Below are positions 1 through 11,400 of a stretch of DNA of 64,000 nt, one piece after another. The notes below the pieces were generated by a model. That model ran no database searches. It saw only the letters and a list, made by a program, of their open reading frames with translations, and was not told where the DNA came from. Source of the stretch: Heligmosomoides polygyrus polygyrus. Taxonomy: Eukaryota; Nematoda; Chromadorea; Rhabditida; Heligmosomidae. Each line of letters opens with the position of its first letter. Position 1 is the stretch's first letter. Location of the stretch: positions 10,788,001-10,852,000 of the forward strand of contig OX377202.1 of NCBI GenBank assembly GCA_947396885.1. Reading direction: 5' to 3'. The position numbers were made by a program, and so were the translations under genes.

Positions 1-99
1 GACCGCGACAACTGGTCCAATTTCGTCGCGCACCGTGCGCGACGCCAGGGGGTTCGCGCGGCGTTGGAGTTGTGTCTGCCCCCGGGGAACGCCCCATCC

Positions 100-265
100 A
101 ATCAGACCGCATTGAATCGTCATGTCATTCAGAAAGGGCGTGTACAGTGGGTACCCTGATCGGCTGGCATATGTTCGGTCTGTGCTCTAGTATTTATTGG
201 CTGGCGCGCTCCCACCTACCAATGCTGCTCACTTTCGCGACATGTACCAATGTTTCTACCGGTTT
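100..265 (+). repeat. Dispersed repeat, copy 1
   Basis: This segment, starting ATCAGACCGCATTGAATCG, matches 41342..41505 in the same order and direction: ATCAGACCGC, GCGTG, GTACC, GGCTGGC, and TGCT(G)CCCA/TCAC..TTCGCGACATG. It is G+C-rich with no convincing ORF; the open frame here is not conserved in the other copy. Confidence 0.6.
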
Positions 266-1059
266 GCATTGTGCTTCATGGGGCTGAGCAAATTGCTGTA
301 AAAAGTGCGGCAAAATCGAGCGCGTAGCTTTCCAAGAAAAAGTCGAACTGGTCTTGACAGTTTTAATTTCCATTTCCGGTGGCGTGATTGAATTTATCGT
401 ATTCGCCTTATCTAATCCGCTTACGATGCTGCAGGATCTCGGAGAGGAAACGGAGCTGACGATGAGTAGCCGGAGCGAGCGCAGGGAGTTATTAAATAGT
501 AGAGCAATATTATAAAGTTTTCGAAATCTTACAAGTGCAAGCTTGAGCAGGAGACAAACGCATTGGCCAGTGGTGAGACGATTTTTTAATTTTTAGTTTT
601 GACAGCGAATTTTTCGCAGTTGTTTCTGCTAATTCCAAGACTATTACGCAAGCTAAAAAATGGTAGTAAGTTAGGTGTTTAATGAATATTCAAACGATGC
701 AGGCTCTTTGTTAATACCATGCATACGCTTAAGTCACATTTTCGAATTTACAATTTTATTCAACTTTCTAGAAACATACAAAATTTTATTTGAAAGGTGT
801 CTTACTGACAGGAACGCGTGAAAAAGGGAAACAGTTTGGTAAGAAAACTGTTCAGCTTAAGCTGAAAATAACACAACAGTTAAATAAATATTGAATCACG
901 TCTGATTAATATTAGCAGAAAAAGCTTTATGAAATTTAGTTGTACTGCACCACAGTTCAGGTGACTCTTACGATTTACCGTTTATGATTGACGATGGCTT
1001 TTTCGTAATTACGATTTACGATTTACAAAATTTTTAATTTCATTTACGCACACCTCTGC
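266..1059. other. A/T-rich stretch, nothing recognised
   Basis: Low-complexity A/T-rich DNA with no long reading frame, no transposon ends and no RNA-like structure that I can support. Confidence 0.5.
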
Positions 1060-1262
1060 TACCAACCCTCCGGGGTTGGTGAATTGGTAGCAGAGCTGTC
1101 TGGAAGGGATGAACACCGACTTGTTCATCGGCTGGATACCGGAAACCAATGCATGGCCAAATACGCATTTAAATCACCTTCTCGACATCCCGTAGAAGTA
1201 GAGTGCGTGGCGCATACGAAAAATTAATTAACGCAGTCCTTTATCTTTTTATCCAATAGGTG
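1060..1262 (+). mobile_element. tRNA-derived SINE (SINE-1), 5'-truncated
   Basis: Matches the SINE-1 body from ACCAACCCTCCGGGG through CTTGTTCATCGGCTGG, GGCCAAATACGCATT and CATCCCGTAGAAGTAGA to the tail GCAGTCCTTTATC. The tRNA-like head is missing. Confidence 0.85.
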
Positions 1263-1853
1263 AAAGATGGAGTGAGAAATATAAGCATAGGGTAGGACTT
1301 CTCAACCGAGTTCGGAAACCTTCTGGTGGGTCAACTTCGTCGTGACGTTGAGGCGCTCTGTTGTTTGTAAAGTTGACAGGCTTTGTCGGTCGTTTTTGGT
1401 GAACCGTACAACTTCCGAAGATGAGCTATTGGGGAAAGGAAGTCAGAGTAGAGCATTCCACTGGAGTGCCGTCAACAACAGAGTAGGATATTCTTCCCGT
1501 GTTCGTAACCTTTGAGCTCTCTTGGAGTGAGTGCGGTTCGTCGCGGGCAGCCACTGTGTGTGGTTGAAGCAGGAAGGGCCTCATTCTCGTCCTCGCTTCT
1601 CTTTCAAGCAGCGCGCATAGTCTCGCCTTCTAAGCCGGTAGAGCGTCCAGAACATCATTTGTCTTCCAAAGGAGCATCTCCGGATCGGAAGCTCTTGTTC
1701 AGACTACGAACCATGGATTCGGAGATAACATTCTCCTTGAATGCATCGCAGAACCTTTAAGAACCTTTGCGGAAGTTGACTTGCAGATGTTTTTGATCGG
1801 TTGAGACCTTGATTGCTTCACACTGGTAAACACACCCTTATTCCATCTTCACT
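1263..1853. other. No gene seen
   Basis: An 82-codon open frame at 1512..1760 has no recognisable domain, splice context or signal peptide, and is not treated as coding. Confidence 0.4.
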
Positions 1854-2194
1854 CCAAATTGGACACATTTCAAATCAAACTGATCATCTTTCACGTCAAA
1901 TTGGGCACTTTTGGGAACAAGCCTAACGCTTTTGAAATCAAACTGAGCATCTTCCAAATTAAAACCAGCTCATTCTAGTTAAACTCTCCAAAAGTTTAGA
2001 ATAGTTTTTCGTTCAAGGATAAATTTTAATATGGCTTTTTCTACGCAATAAGCGAAAACATCGTTTGAAACCTTATAAAAGGGCAGGGAGACGGCTATTT
2101 TTAGCACCAAAAGAAGAGGTTGCGCCATGAAGTTTTACAACTGTAAAAGACACAGCAAAAACAATTGTAAAGAACACACATATCGCATGATTTT
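1854..2194 (+). repeat. Left half of a foldback element with 21-bp subrepeats
   Basis: Starts with degenerate minus-oriented 21-bp units (TTGGACACATTTCAAATCAA) and continues into the unique core shared with 28976..29765 and 39120..40066, including a G(C)GCCATG box and a run of AACACACA. It breaks where an RTE-2 fragment begins. Confidence 0.65.
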
Positions 2195-3006
2195 TTCGAG
2201 GGCGGCGCTAGAGGGCTTCGGGGATGTGGATTTCCCTTGCCGAACCTCTGTCTTCACGTTAACGAGGACGTCGCTCTAGAATGGTGAGATCTTGGTCGTG
2301 AATCCACTGTACAGCTCTCGAAGGACTCTGATGGACTGAGTAGGAACGTCCTGAATGAGCAGGGCGTTGATGACCGCTTCAGTTTCGACGGAGTCGAACG
2401 CATTCTTCAGTCAGGTCAATGAACGTAAGGCACAGCGGCAGTTTGTATTCTCGCGACACTTCGATGAGCTTCGTAATGGTGTGAATGTGGTCGATCGTGC
2501 TGAATCCTCTCCGAAATCCTGCTTGCTCGCATGGCTGTCCTTCGTCCAGCGTTCGGCTAATCCTATTCAGGATGACTCGAGTGAACAGATTGGAGACTAC
2601 GGACAGCAAGGACAGATGGATCGATAGTTGCCAATGTAGTGCACGTCTCCCTTCTTGTACAGCAAGACGGTCTTGCTGGTCTTCCACTGGGATGGAACCT
2701 TGCACTCCGACAGGTAGCTTGTGAAGAGCCGCGCCAAGGTGTTGATGAGCGCTGGCGGGAGGTTCTTCAGGTGTTCGGGTCTGATCATGTCGGGAGCAGG
2801 TACTGTGCGTTTTTTCACCGACGAGATGGCGTGTCGGATATCGGAAGGGAGAACAGAGGGAATGACGTATCCATACTGCGGAAGATGACATGGGGCAGGT
2901 GGACGTGGCTATTGAAGGTATCGGAGTAGAAGTCATGGATAACCATTTCATTGCCCTTCTCGAAGAGGTGACGGTTCCATCAGGGCGTCGGGTAGCGGTC
3001 ATCGTG
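2195..3006 (-). mobile_element. RTE-2 LINE fragment (reverse transcriptase, frameshifted)
   Basis: Read on the minus strand, three frames together give RTE reverse transcriptase: ALRRPDGTVTSSRRAM, APDMIRPEHLKNLPPALINT, KTSKTVLLYKKGDVHYIGNY, NRISRTLDEGQPCEQAGFRR, LTFIDL, then KNAFDSVETEAVINALLIQD. Frameshifts lie near 2600-2800 and 2400, and stops follow. It is the same family as 48465..49075 and distinct from the intact RTE at 6127..9260. Confidence 0.88.
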
Positions 3007-3221
3007 GAGCTTCTTGGATTTTGAACGATTTAAATAAGAGGAGAGAGCACTTGTAAGTAAGTGGAGTTGGAATTACGCCACATTCTCCATCCATGGCCAG
3101 TGGTCTACTAATCGTAAGGTGAACCACTCTGACATGAGATTGGTTCTCATTAGGCATTGAACGCATTCGAGATATTGAAATGACTAGAAATGAACACTCT
3201 TAAGGGTAAAGAAGTAAAGGA

Positions 3222-3352
3222 CGATGTTACTGAATCCCTTTTGGGGTGCGCCACGCATTCTACTTCTAGGCGATTTCAATGCGTATTTGGCCATACAAAG
3301 GCTTGCGGTGGCCAGCCGATGAAGAAGGCAGCTCTTTATCCTTTCCAGACGG
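3222..3352 (-). mobile_element. SINE-1 fragment (3' half)
   Basis: Minus-strand SINE-1 tail and body: CCCTTTTGGGGTGCGCCACG, ATGCGTATTTGGCCATACAA and GGTGGCCAGCCGATGA. It abuts the RTE-2 fragment at 3353. Confidence 0.85.
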
Positions 3353-3690
3353 ATGGATGACCTTCTCCATTGGCCTTCTGGGAAAGGTGACAGATCCGTC
3401 AGGACGTCGGAGAGCGGTCATCTTGGTCTTGAAGTTGGCGAAGTTCCGGCGCGCATTGCGGATGCTCAACCGTGCCTCTGCAGCTTCAGCCAACACTTCC
3501 GCCCTTCTCTCGTTAAGATTCTCCTTTATCGCTCGCATAGCTTCGCAAGCTCGGACGTCAGCTGGTAGTTGCCAGATGCTCGTGCTGCTCCACGCTGGCG
3601 TATCAGCTCGAGAGCTTCCGGAGACAGACGTCTTTTGGTGGTCTTCAGGTTCTCGGTTCCCTCAGCACTGTCGCGGAGATGGTGCCTGTA
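3353..3690 (-). mobile_element. RTE-2 LINE fragment (linker before the reverse transcriptase)
   Basis: Minus-strand translation gives the linker between endonuclease and reverse transcriptase: LPADVRACEAMRAIKENLNE, AEVLAEAAEARLSIRNARRN and KMTALRRPDGSVTFPRRPME, then stops at the SINE junction. Upstream residues need a frameshift. It overlaps in family position with the start of the 2195..3006 fragment, so the two are separate insertions or a duplication. Confidence 0.82.
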
Positions 3691-3899
3691 GAGCGAATTC
3701 CTTGAAAACGTTTGAGGTTACATCAAACGATTCCATAACATATCCTTTCATACCTCATCATGACTGGAGTATCTGTAAGTGTGGCGGGGCAAGCGTGTAG
3801 AAAGCATTACTAATACCTAGAACGAAGTTAAGCACTCAGCGAGCAATACGAGACAGCTCATACTAATCTATGTCACGTTGTATTCTTATCACTTCTACC

Positions 3900-4334
3900 A
3901 TCATGAATTCTTCGTCTTTTTCTCGTAGTTGATGAGCAGAATTGCTGTGACTACTTGTGTTATTACTCGTCCGACCTCTTCTGTTGTGGGACAACGCCAA
4001 ACCTCACAAACCTTCAATCACTCAGGCAACCCTAGAGGATCTCGGAATTGAAAACCTACCCCTCCAAGCATATAGTCCGGATGTCTCGCCATGTGACTAC
4101 CACATCTTCTGGTCTCTCCAGGACTATTGCAATGGGAAGGAGTTCTACACGCGCGACGATGTCGAGAGGGAAGTGCTTGTGTGAATCGCATACTTCTGGA
4201 GACGTGAAGTTGACCGTTTCCGGAACGCTGGGAAGGAATTGTGTGCAATCTTGGTGGATACCTAATTGATCGTTGATTTGTTTAATAAATATAAATTGTA
4301 AATGAATTTCACTCGAACTTTTGGGTCATCCTAA
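3900..4334 (+). mobile_element. Mariner relic (transposase C-terminus and 3' end)
   Basis: Encodes LLWDNAKPHKPSITQATLED and YSPDVSPCDYHIFWSLQDYC, the second and third acidic blocks of a DD34D mariner transposase, then breaks up after about 4185. The element ends with AACTTTTGGGTCATCCTAA before a TA at 4335-4336, a mariner-type terminal repeat. The 5' half is missing. Confidence 0.85.
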
Positions 4335-5304
4335 TACCATGGCGTTCTCACCCTTCGTTTGAGCTAAAGCTTTGAAGTGATACTCTGCGCGACTTTTGCC
4401 GTTGTTGTCAAGTTAAAAGACCGTACAGTGCTACGTCTCGAGGCTTGGAGAGACGAAGAATGCCGCATGTGGATAGACGTTAACAAAGTAAACTTTATTC
4501 TAGTAATAGTCGGTATCGTCGCAGCTGTTGTAGTATACTTTTTTCGAGAGTTCGATCGTTGAGACGGCGTACATCTTCCCTTCGTATTGCGGCGGAATGG
4601 GAACGTAAGTCATCACAACGCAGCCATCATGAAATTATTTTCATAAAAAGACAGCACATCAAGAATTGACCTTTTTACGGTTTCTGTGTTGGTGGTTTCA
4701 AAATTGAATAGCTTGCATTTATGCTGTCCCTTACTTCGTTTGCATAAGGTGGTGCGAATCGCTCCGCGTCTGTTTGTCTCAGGGAGAAAAGAAAGATAGA
4801 AAGAGGCTGATTGCACGTCCCGCTTTCCCCAAGAACCTTTCCCGTCACTGTGAATCAAGAATGTGCTTATTGCCTAGAACGCTAAGCGGTTTGTTCTGGC
4901 ATTCTGGACCGCGGCCTAAATTTTTGCGCCTCTGCAGATTTCATCGACCAGGAAGGCCGCGTTCTCTCTGCTCTGTGGTAGCTTTTCATCGCTCTTATTG
5001 TACCCGGTGCTGTACTTTGCGGATAAATTGCCTGGTTTCTAAGAAGTTTCGAATGTTCATGAAAGGAAAGGTTGAAACTACCGTACTTAATACTTTTACC
5101 AAACAAGGATAATCGCTCAAGGGAATAGAAACAACATCTGCGCGAAGGGGGTTAGGCTACTCAGATCAATTCTGCCGTGAAACTGACGTTTTTGAACGAT
5201 TTTCACGTAAGAGAAACCTAGTAGGATAAAATCATTGTTGCGATCTAGTTGGAGGACAGAGGGAGTAAACTTGGATATGTAGCAGCTTATGCAAGATGTC
5301 CCAA
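4335..5304. other. No supported gene; one short membrane-like frame
   Basis: A 61-codon frame at 4377..4562 ends in a hydrophobic helix (FILVIVGIVAAVVVYFF). It has no splice sites in good context and no recognised relatives, so it is left unassigned. The rest shows no element ends or RNA-like structure. Confidence 0.35.
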
Positions 5305-5472
5305 TTTATTAGGCTGACACAAAAATAATGGGCGTTTTTGTAGTTGCTGTGGTTAAGCATTGATAATTAAACAAAATCTTAAACAAGTGCAGTCATGTTA
5401 TATATCGCAAAAAATAAAGCATAATATAAGTATGCACTGCAGATTCGTGTTTTGGAGCGATTCAGATTCTAT

Positions 5473-8400
5473 TTAAACGAAAAAATTTTCCGGAATGATC
5501 TGAGCGAGGATTTCGAAACTATGGATGCTCACTCTTTTCTGCTGGTCGCAAGAGTGTTCGATCCAGAGATATCCCCTCTGCATGGCCTTTGCTTTCTGGC
5601 TCCCTCGTATAATAAAAGATCCATCTTGATTGGTGTTGATTTGGGCAACAGTTTTTCCTTTGAACACTAAAATGATTTGCCTCGCTGAATCTGATAAGGA
5701 CGCCATGAACAGTGTAAGCTCACATGGATCGGTAAATTTCATTTGAACTGCTTGGTTACCTGCGGGTCTACCTCTGCAATGAAGAACTCCTGAAAATACT
5801 GAAGCATTAAGTTGTAAATAAGCTGTTTTCAATTATGAAAACAATAGTGGATTGTAGTACATGTCATGTCTATGCCATGCAACCGAGCTTCATATCCCCT
5901 TTGAGTCCTAGGCAAGAAGCTGTGACCGCCGGATACGAGCCGACAGACCCAGGTCGTAAACTGCTACCCGACGAGATACCGTAGCAGTGCAGGTAGGCGT
6001 GCCGCCATCGACTCTCCCGGGGACCTATCTTATACTCACACTACTCACTTGGGACCCACTTGGTGCGGTCTAATTGTTCTCCTCTTTCCCCTTTGAAATT
6101 ATATCTCATTTGTGATTAATATTGCTTCTTCTTCTTCTTCTTCAGCGTTTGTCCCGCTTCGTGGCAGGGTCCGCTATTCTGGTGTCATGACGCCACCTTT
6201 CCCGATCCAGCGCTAGATCGGGGTGGACACCAGCTACTTTCAAGTCCGTATGTAACGTATCAGCCCAGCGCTGCTTCGGTCGCCCTCTAGGCCGCTTTCC
6301 TATTACCTCGAAGTTAAGGCCTATCTTGCGGACGCTGTCTTCTTCTCCACGCAGAACGTGGCCGTACCATCGTAGGCGAGCTTCGCGCATCTTGTCAGTT
6401 ATCGGCGCGACACCGGACATCTGCCGAATAGCATCGTTTCGGATGCGGTCCATGCGCGTAACTCCTGCCGTCCAGCGCAGCATCTTCGTCTCCATGACGC
6501 TGAGGCGCGTTTCAACTTCCTTGGTCGCTGGCCAACACTCAGCGCCGTACATTGCTACCGGCCGGACGACTGCTCTGTAGATCTTCGACTTAAAGCGCTC
6601 TGGTATCTTCTTGTCGCAGAGCACGCCAGTCAACGAGCGCCACTTGGACCAAGCTGCACTCACGCGTGAATTCACTTCGACCATCAGTTTGCCGTCAGAC
6701 ACCACTGCTGATCCCAGGTACTTAAAGACCGCAGTGCGTGGAAGCTCGATGCCGTTAACCTTGATGGAGCTGGACTCGGTAACGTCCGTCGTTAAATACT
6801 CGGTCTTCTTCACGTTCAATCTGAGTCCAAACCGCTCCAAGCGATCACACCAAGCTTGCAACTCTCGCTCGAGTTCTCCTTTATCTTCGCTATCGAGCAT
6901 CACGTCATCGGCATAAAGCAACGTCCAAGGGACGGGCTTCTGAAGATCTCGTGTGATGGCATCCATGACGACAACAAAGAGGAGTGGGGAAAGCGCAGAA
7001 CCCTGGTGTACTCCGACAGAGATGGGAAACTCCATCGAGGTCCCAGCTGCAGCTTGAACTCGACTCTTTGGACAAGAGTAGAGAATTCGCACCCACTCTA
7101 TGAGCTCTTCAGGAACTCCATGTTGACGCAGGGCGTACCATATCACTTCACGCGGTACGCGGTCAAAGGCCTTCTCCAAGTCGAGAAAGGCGATATGCAC
7201 TGGCTTCTGTTTCTCGCGATGCTTCTCTATCAGGAGGCGGACGGCATGTATGGCATCAACAGTGCCACAGCCAGCCACGAAGCCGCACTGATTGCTGGAA
7301 AGCTGGACGATGTTCCGAATTCGTCCATCGACAACTCGCTCAAAGATCTTCATGCTGTGCGAAAGCAAGCGAATCGGACGGTAATTGGAGCAGTCTGCAG
7401 GACTGCCCTTCTTCTTCCAAATCGGGATCGTCGTACTTTGGCGCCAACACTCAGGCACTTTCTTCTCCGCCACAACCTGATTAAAGAACTTCGCCAACCA
7501 CTCAGCAGGGTACCAGTACTTGGACTTCCACAAATCAGCTGCCACGTCATCGGGCCCAGTTGCTTTGCCTGGCCTCATCTTCTTCAAAGCCGCTTCAATC
7601 TCCTCCACGGTGATCTTCTGAACGGGGCCGTGGGTTGGAGCCGTTGAAGGGATGGCCGGATGAGGGAACTCTACCGTAGAGATTTCCTCAAAGTAGTCGC
7701 GCCATCGCTTCAATGCCTTCTTGCGGTCCATAAGAAGATGGCCGTTCTCATCATTGATGCCGAAAAACTTCTCAATATCCTCGGTCTGCCGATGGCGATT
7801 CTTAGCAAGCCGGTACAGATACCGCTCGCCATCGCGTGACTCGAGCTTCTCGTTGACATCTCCACAATGAGTGGCTTTTGCAACAGCCACAGCCTTCTTT
7901 GCAGCTTTCCTCGCTTCTTGGTACTTCCGCCAGTTATCGGCCGTCTTTTCGCCGAGAAACACGTGATAAAGCGACTTCTTCTCTCGCACTTTTGCTTTCA
8001 CGTCATCTGTCCACAGCCATGCCTGCTTGTCGACCTTCCGTCGCCCAGGCTTCGTAATGCCGAGTTCCGACTGTGCAGCTTGACGAATCGCGTCGGTCGT
8101 TTTCTTCCAAGTTTCGTCGACAGTCGTGACTGTCGGTAACCGCACGCGAGAAATCACAGCTGCTTCCTTCTCTCTCATTCGCCACCACTTGATTCTTGCT
8201 GCACCGCATCGCTCGACCTGCTTCAGCCTCGGAGGGGCGATCTTCAAAGTGCAGATCAGCGGTCGGTGCTGTGGTGCGACCGTCTCATACGGCACGATCT
8301 TCGCGTCTGTGACAAGACTCCGGTCACGATCCTTCACAAGCACAAAGTCTATCTGAGACTTGGAGCTCCCACTATAATATGAGATGAGGTGGGAGTCGCG

Positions 8401-11400
8401 TTTTCGGAAGACGGTGTTTACAATGGTGAGACTATGCGATTCCGCATACTCAAGAATGCGCTCACCATCGGCGTTACGTGATCCGTATCCGAAACCACCA
8501 TGGCAGCTGTACTCGTCTTTCGTAGCACCTACGTGCCCATTAAGGTCACCAGCGACTATGATGACATCTTTCGACGGTACCTCTGCTGTCTTCTCATCCA
8601 GCAGGTTCCAAAACTCATCCTTGGCTTGATCGGTGCAGCCAGTCTGCGGAGCATACGCAGAGAAGAAGTGGTAGAGTCGCTCCTTAGCGGCGACAACGAT
8701 CTTCATCAATCGATCGTCAAAGCGCTCAACGCCTACAATCGAGTCAAGAAATCGTTCGGAGACGATTATTCCGACACCACTGGTGGTCCTGGGACTTCCA
8801 CACAGAACGGCCTTGAAGCCACGTCCTATGTCCCTTGACTTGCGGCAGGACCACCTCGTCTCCTGCACCGCACAGAAATCAACTCTTCTACGCTCCAGTG
8901 CTTCAACCAACTCGCACGAGCGGCCCGTCAACGTACCCACATTCAGCGTTGCCACGCGGGTCCTGCTTACGTTACGGGACTTTCGGACTAGCTCAGTTGC
9001 CCCCCGATGCCGTCCTCGCATCAGGGACCCTCGCATACTTCTCACACTCGCCGGGCTCTGCGAGTGCGCGTCGGCTCCCGCGGACGCCGTAGCACTCTCT
9101 CGAAAAACTTGCAATGTCATGAACCATGTGATGTGACAAGGGTGTTCGTAGGCCGGCCTGTCACAAGGGCCTGTCGCCTGCAATCGAATGTCCGTGTTCG
9201 GCTTAGCTCGCAGAACGGGCAGTTTCCAGTGGCACCACGTGGAGGAACGGACATCGCCACCATTTGTGATTAATATTGCTCACAGTCCTAATTTTTTGTG
9301 ATCGTCGTTGACGACAAATCATCTTGACCGCTCGCATGACCCTGGTTCCGGCGCCCGATCGACCGGGGTTTCTCTGCACTCTCTGTCTAGCGCGTAATCT
9401 TCTGTCATGAGTATCTGCCCCGCTCCCGCCTTGGAGAGGGACTGAGCTCGTGATATGTCATCATTTCACTCCGGGACTGCTGCACGTCGAGTTTTCATCC
9501 TCCTTGGGTTTGGTTCGCTCGCGAAATGTTAGCGGGTATCGGGGCTCACGGTTTCCGGTTAGGGGGTGGGGTCTCTGTTTCTCGGTGGGGAAGTATCTTG
9601 CGCATGGTATTTCACTTGCCTAATTTGAGGATATCGTCATCTCACGTGTTTGCTCTCTCATATGTGTTATAGCTATACCTCATATTCGCTATTACGGTTC
9701 CTTTGGTTGTTGCCCTTCTTTGGGCGTGGGCGCGTCTCTCATTGGCAGTAGTATTGTCAGTATCTCATTCATATCAGTATTGTTGCAGTTCTTATTCGCG
9801 TTATTGAATTACTCTATGTCGTTGTTAGTCTCTCGAAGATATTAGTTCGATTTATAAGTGTTAAAAGTTGAAAAAAAAACTAAAAATAAAGTTTAACTAT
9901 CCAAGTTTGAGGTTTTTGGAGTGTCTATCCGCCCAAACTATCTCTAACCGCGTGGCATATCGTTTCGATATTTGGCGAGCAGTTTGCGCGTTGATCATTC
10001 ATTCATTGATATCTATAAGACAACCAGACTTGGTTGTTGAAATACGCTAGAAAGCGTACAGAAGGCCGTACTAGACCGACTTGGGGGCCAAGCCAGTGAC
10101 TTGAAAATTTTGACTATTTCAGAACGAACGCTATGTCGGAAGTTACCGAAACTGTAGCCATGGAACAGACATCCGCAGAGGACAACGGTGATCACACTGC
10201 TGATCAACTCTACGGCTGGAGTCAAATTAGATTAAGTTGTCCTTACCACGAATTGAACGCCACTTTCACAAAAATTTACTTACTCAGATTCAGTCTAGTT
10301 TGGAAGAGGAAATTCATAACCTAGCGCAGAAGAAGAAGTGCATTATTTTGGAGTCAGCTGAGGGAGCAGTTAAACACACACCTTTGAAAGTAGTGGAACA
10401 TTTGAGCGTGGTCCCGGATACGAGGACGCCATCAATTTTTGATGAGTTGCAAATGAGTCAAGACGAGCTGTGCAAACTGTTACCGGTCGCAACGCAATAG
10501 TGTCGAATGCTGTCCCAGGTGGCATCAAACCTTGGTTGCGCGGTTAAGAGGTTTTTGAAATAGTGAATTCCAGATGCGGCGCAATTCTAGAAATGCCGAG
10601 CAAGCTAACAGAACTGCAAGAAAAGTGTGCAGAAGACATCAGAAAAAAGACTCAAAGGTGGAACACCTTGTCAATCAGGTCAAACAATTACAGGAACAAG
10701 TGAGACGCCTGTCAGGAGCGCCAAAGAGTGGATCGCTCGTCATGAAGCGGTTGGCACCAACATCTCCAGGTGGAACAAATTAAAAAGACAGTGGATCACC
10801 TAATTATAGTATAGTAATTATAGTATAGTTATAGTTGGTCGCTACCTTAGTTAGTTCGGCGACAAAAGACGCAATAAGTGTCGCTTCTCCCTACCTCCAC
10901 GAGATCTTTTCAATCGTCAACTATGAGTTGCATATATTTGCGATGTTGGGACAGGACAATGGTGTTGAGGAAGAGCCCCGTTATTTACAAGTTGGAAATC
11001 ACACACGCATAACGGGCGGTGTTCTCTCACAATAGGTTGAAGTGAGGACCAGCGAAAACGGGCCGTATAAGCGGCTAGTGAAGAGACTTTGGCTGATCGA
11101 GTTTCACAGTTCCTGCCTTGGACCTAGACATCATCAGTCGTTTCCGTCGTCGTAAGATAGTTTATTTTGCTTGTTGCCTCGAAGTCGAATACTCCTAATA
11201 CAATTCCAAATTTCATCTTCAACGTTTTTTTAATAGGAGGTTTCCTTCTGCTAAAGTTCGGCCTTGCTTTGGCTTTTAGCTTTGAGCTTACCTTATTTTT
11301 CTTGTGATATATGATGTTGCATTTCCGTATGTGTAATTGGTAGGTAAATCTGGGGTCTTACATATTCTTCCACTTGCTAACAGATGTATGCTTCAGGGAA

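Noticed and set aside
4377..4562. Short membrane protein
   Set aside because: One hydrophobic segment only; no start context, splice sites or relatives that I can recognise.
6856..7647. 263-codon open frame on the plus strand
   Set aside because: It is the antisense shadow of the RTE reverse transcriptase; no motif of its own.
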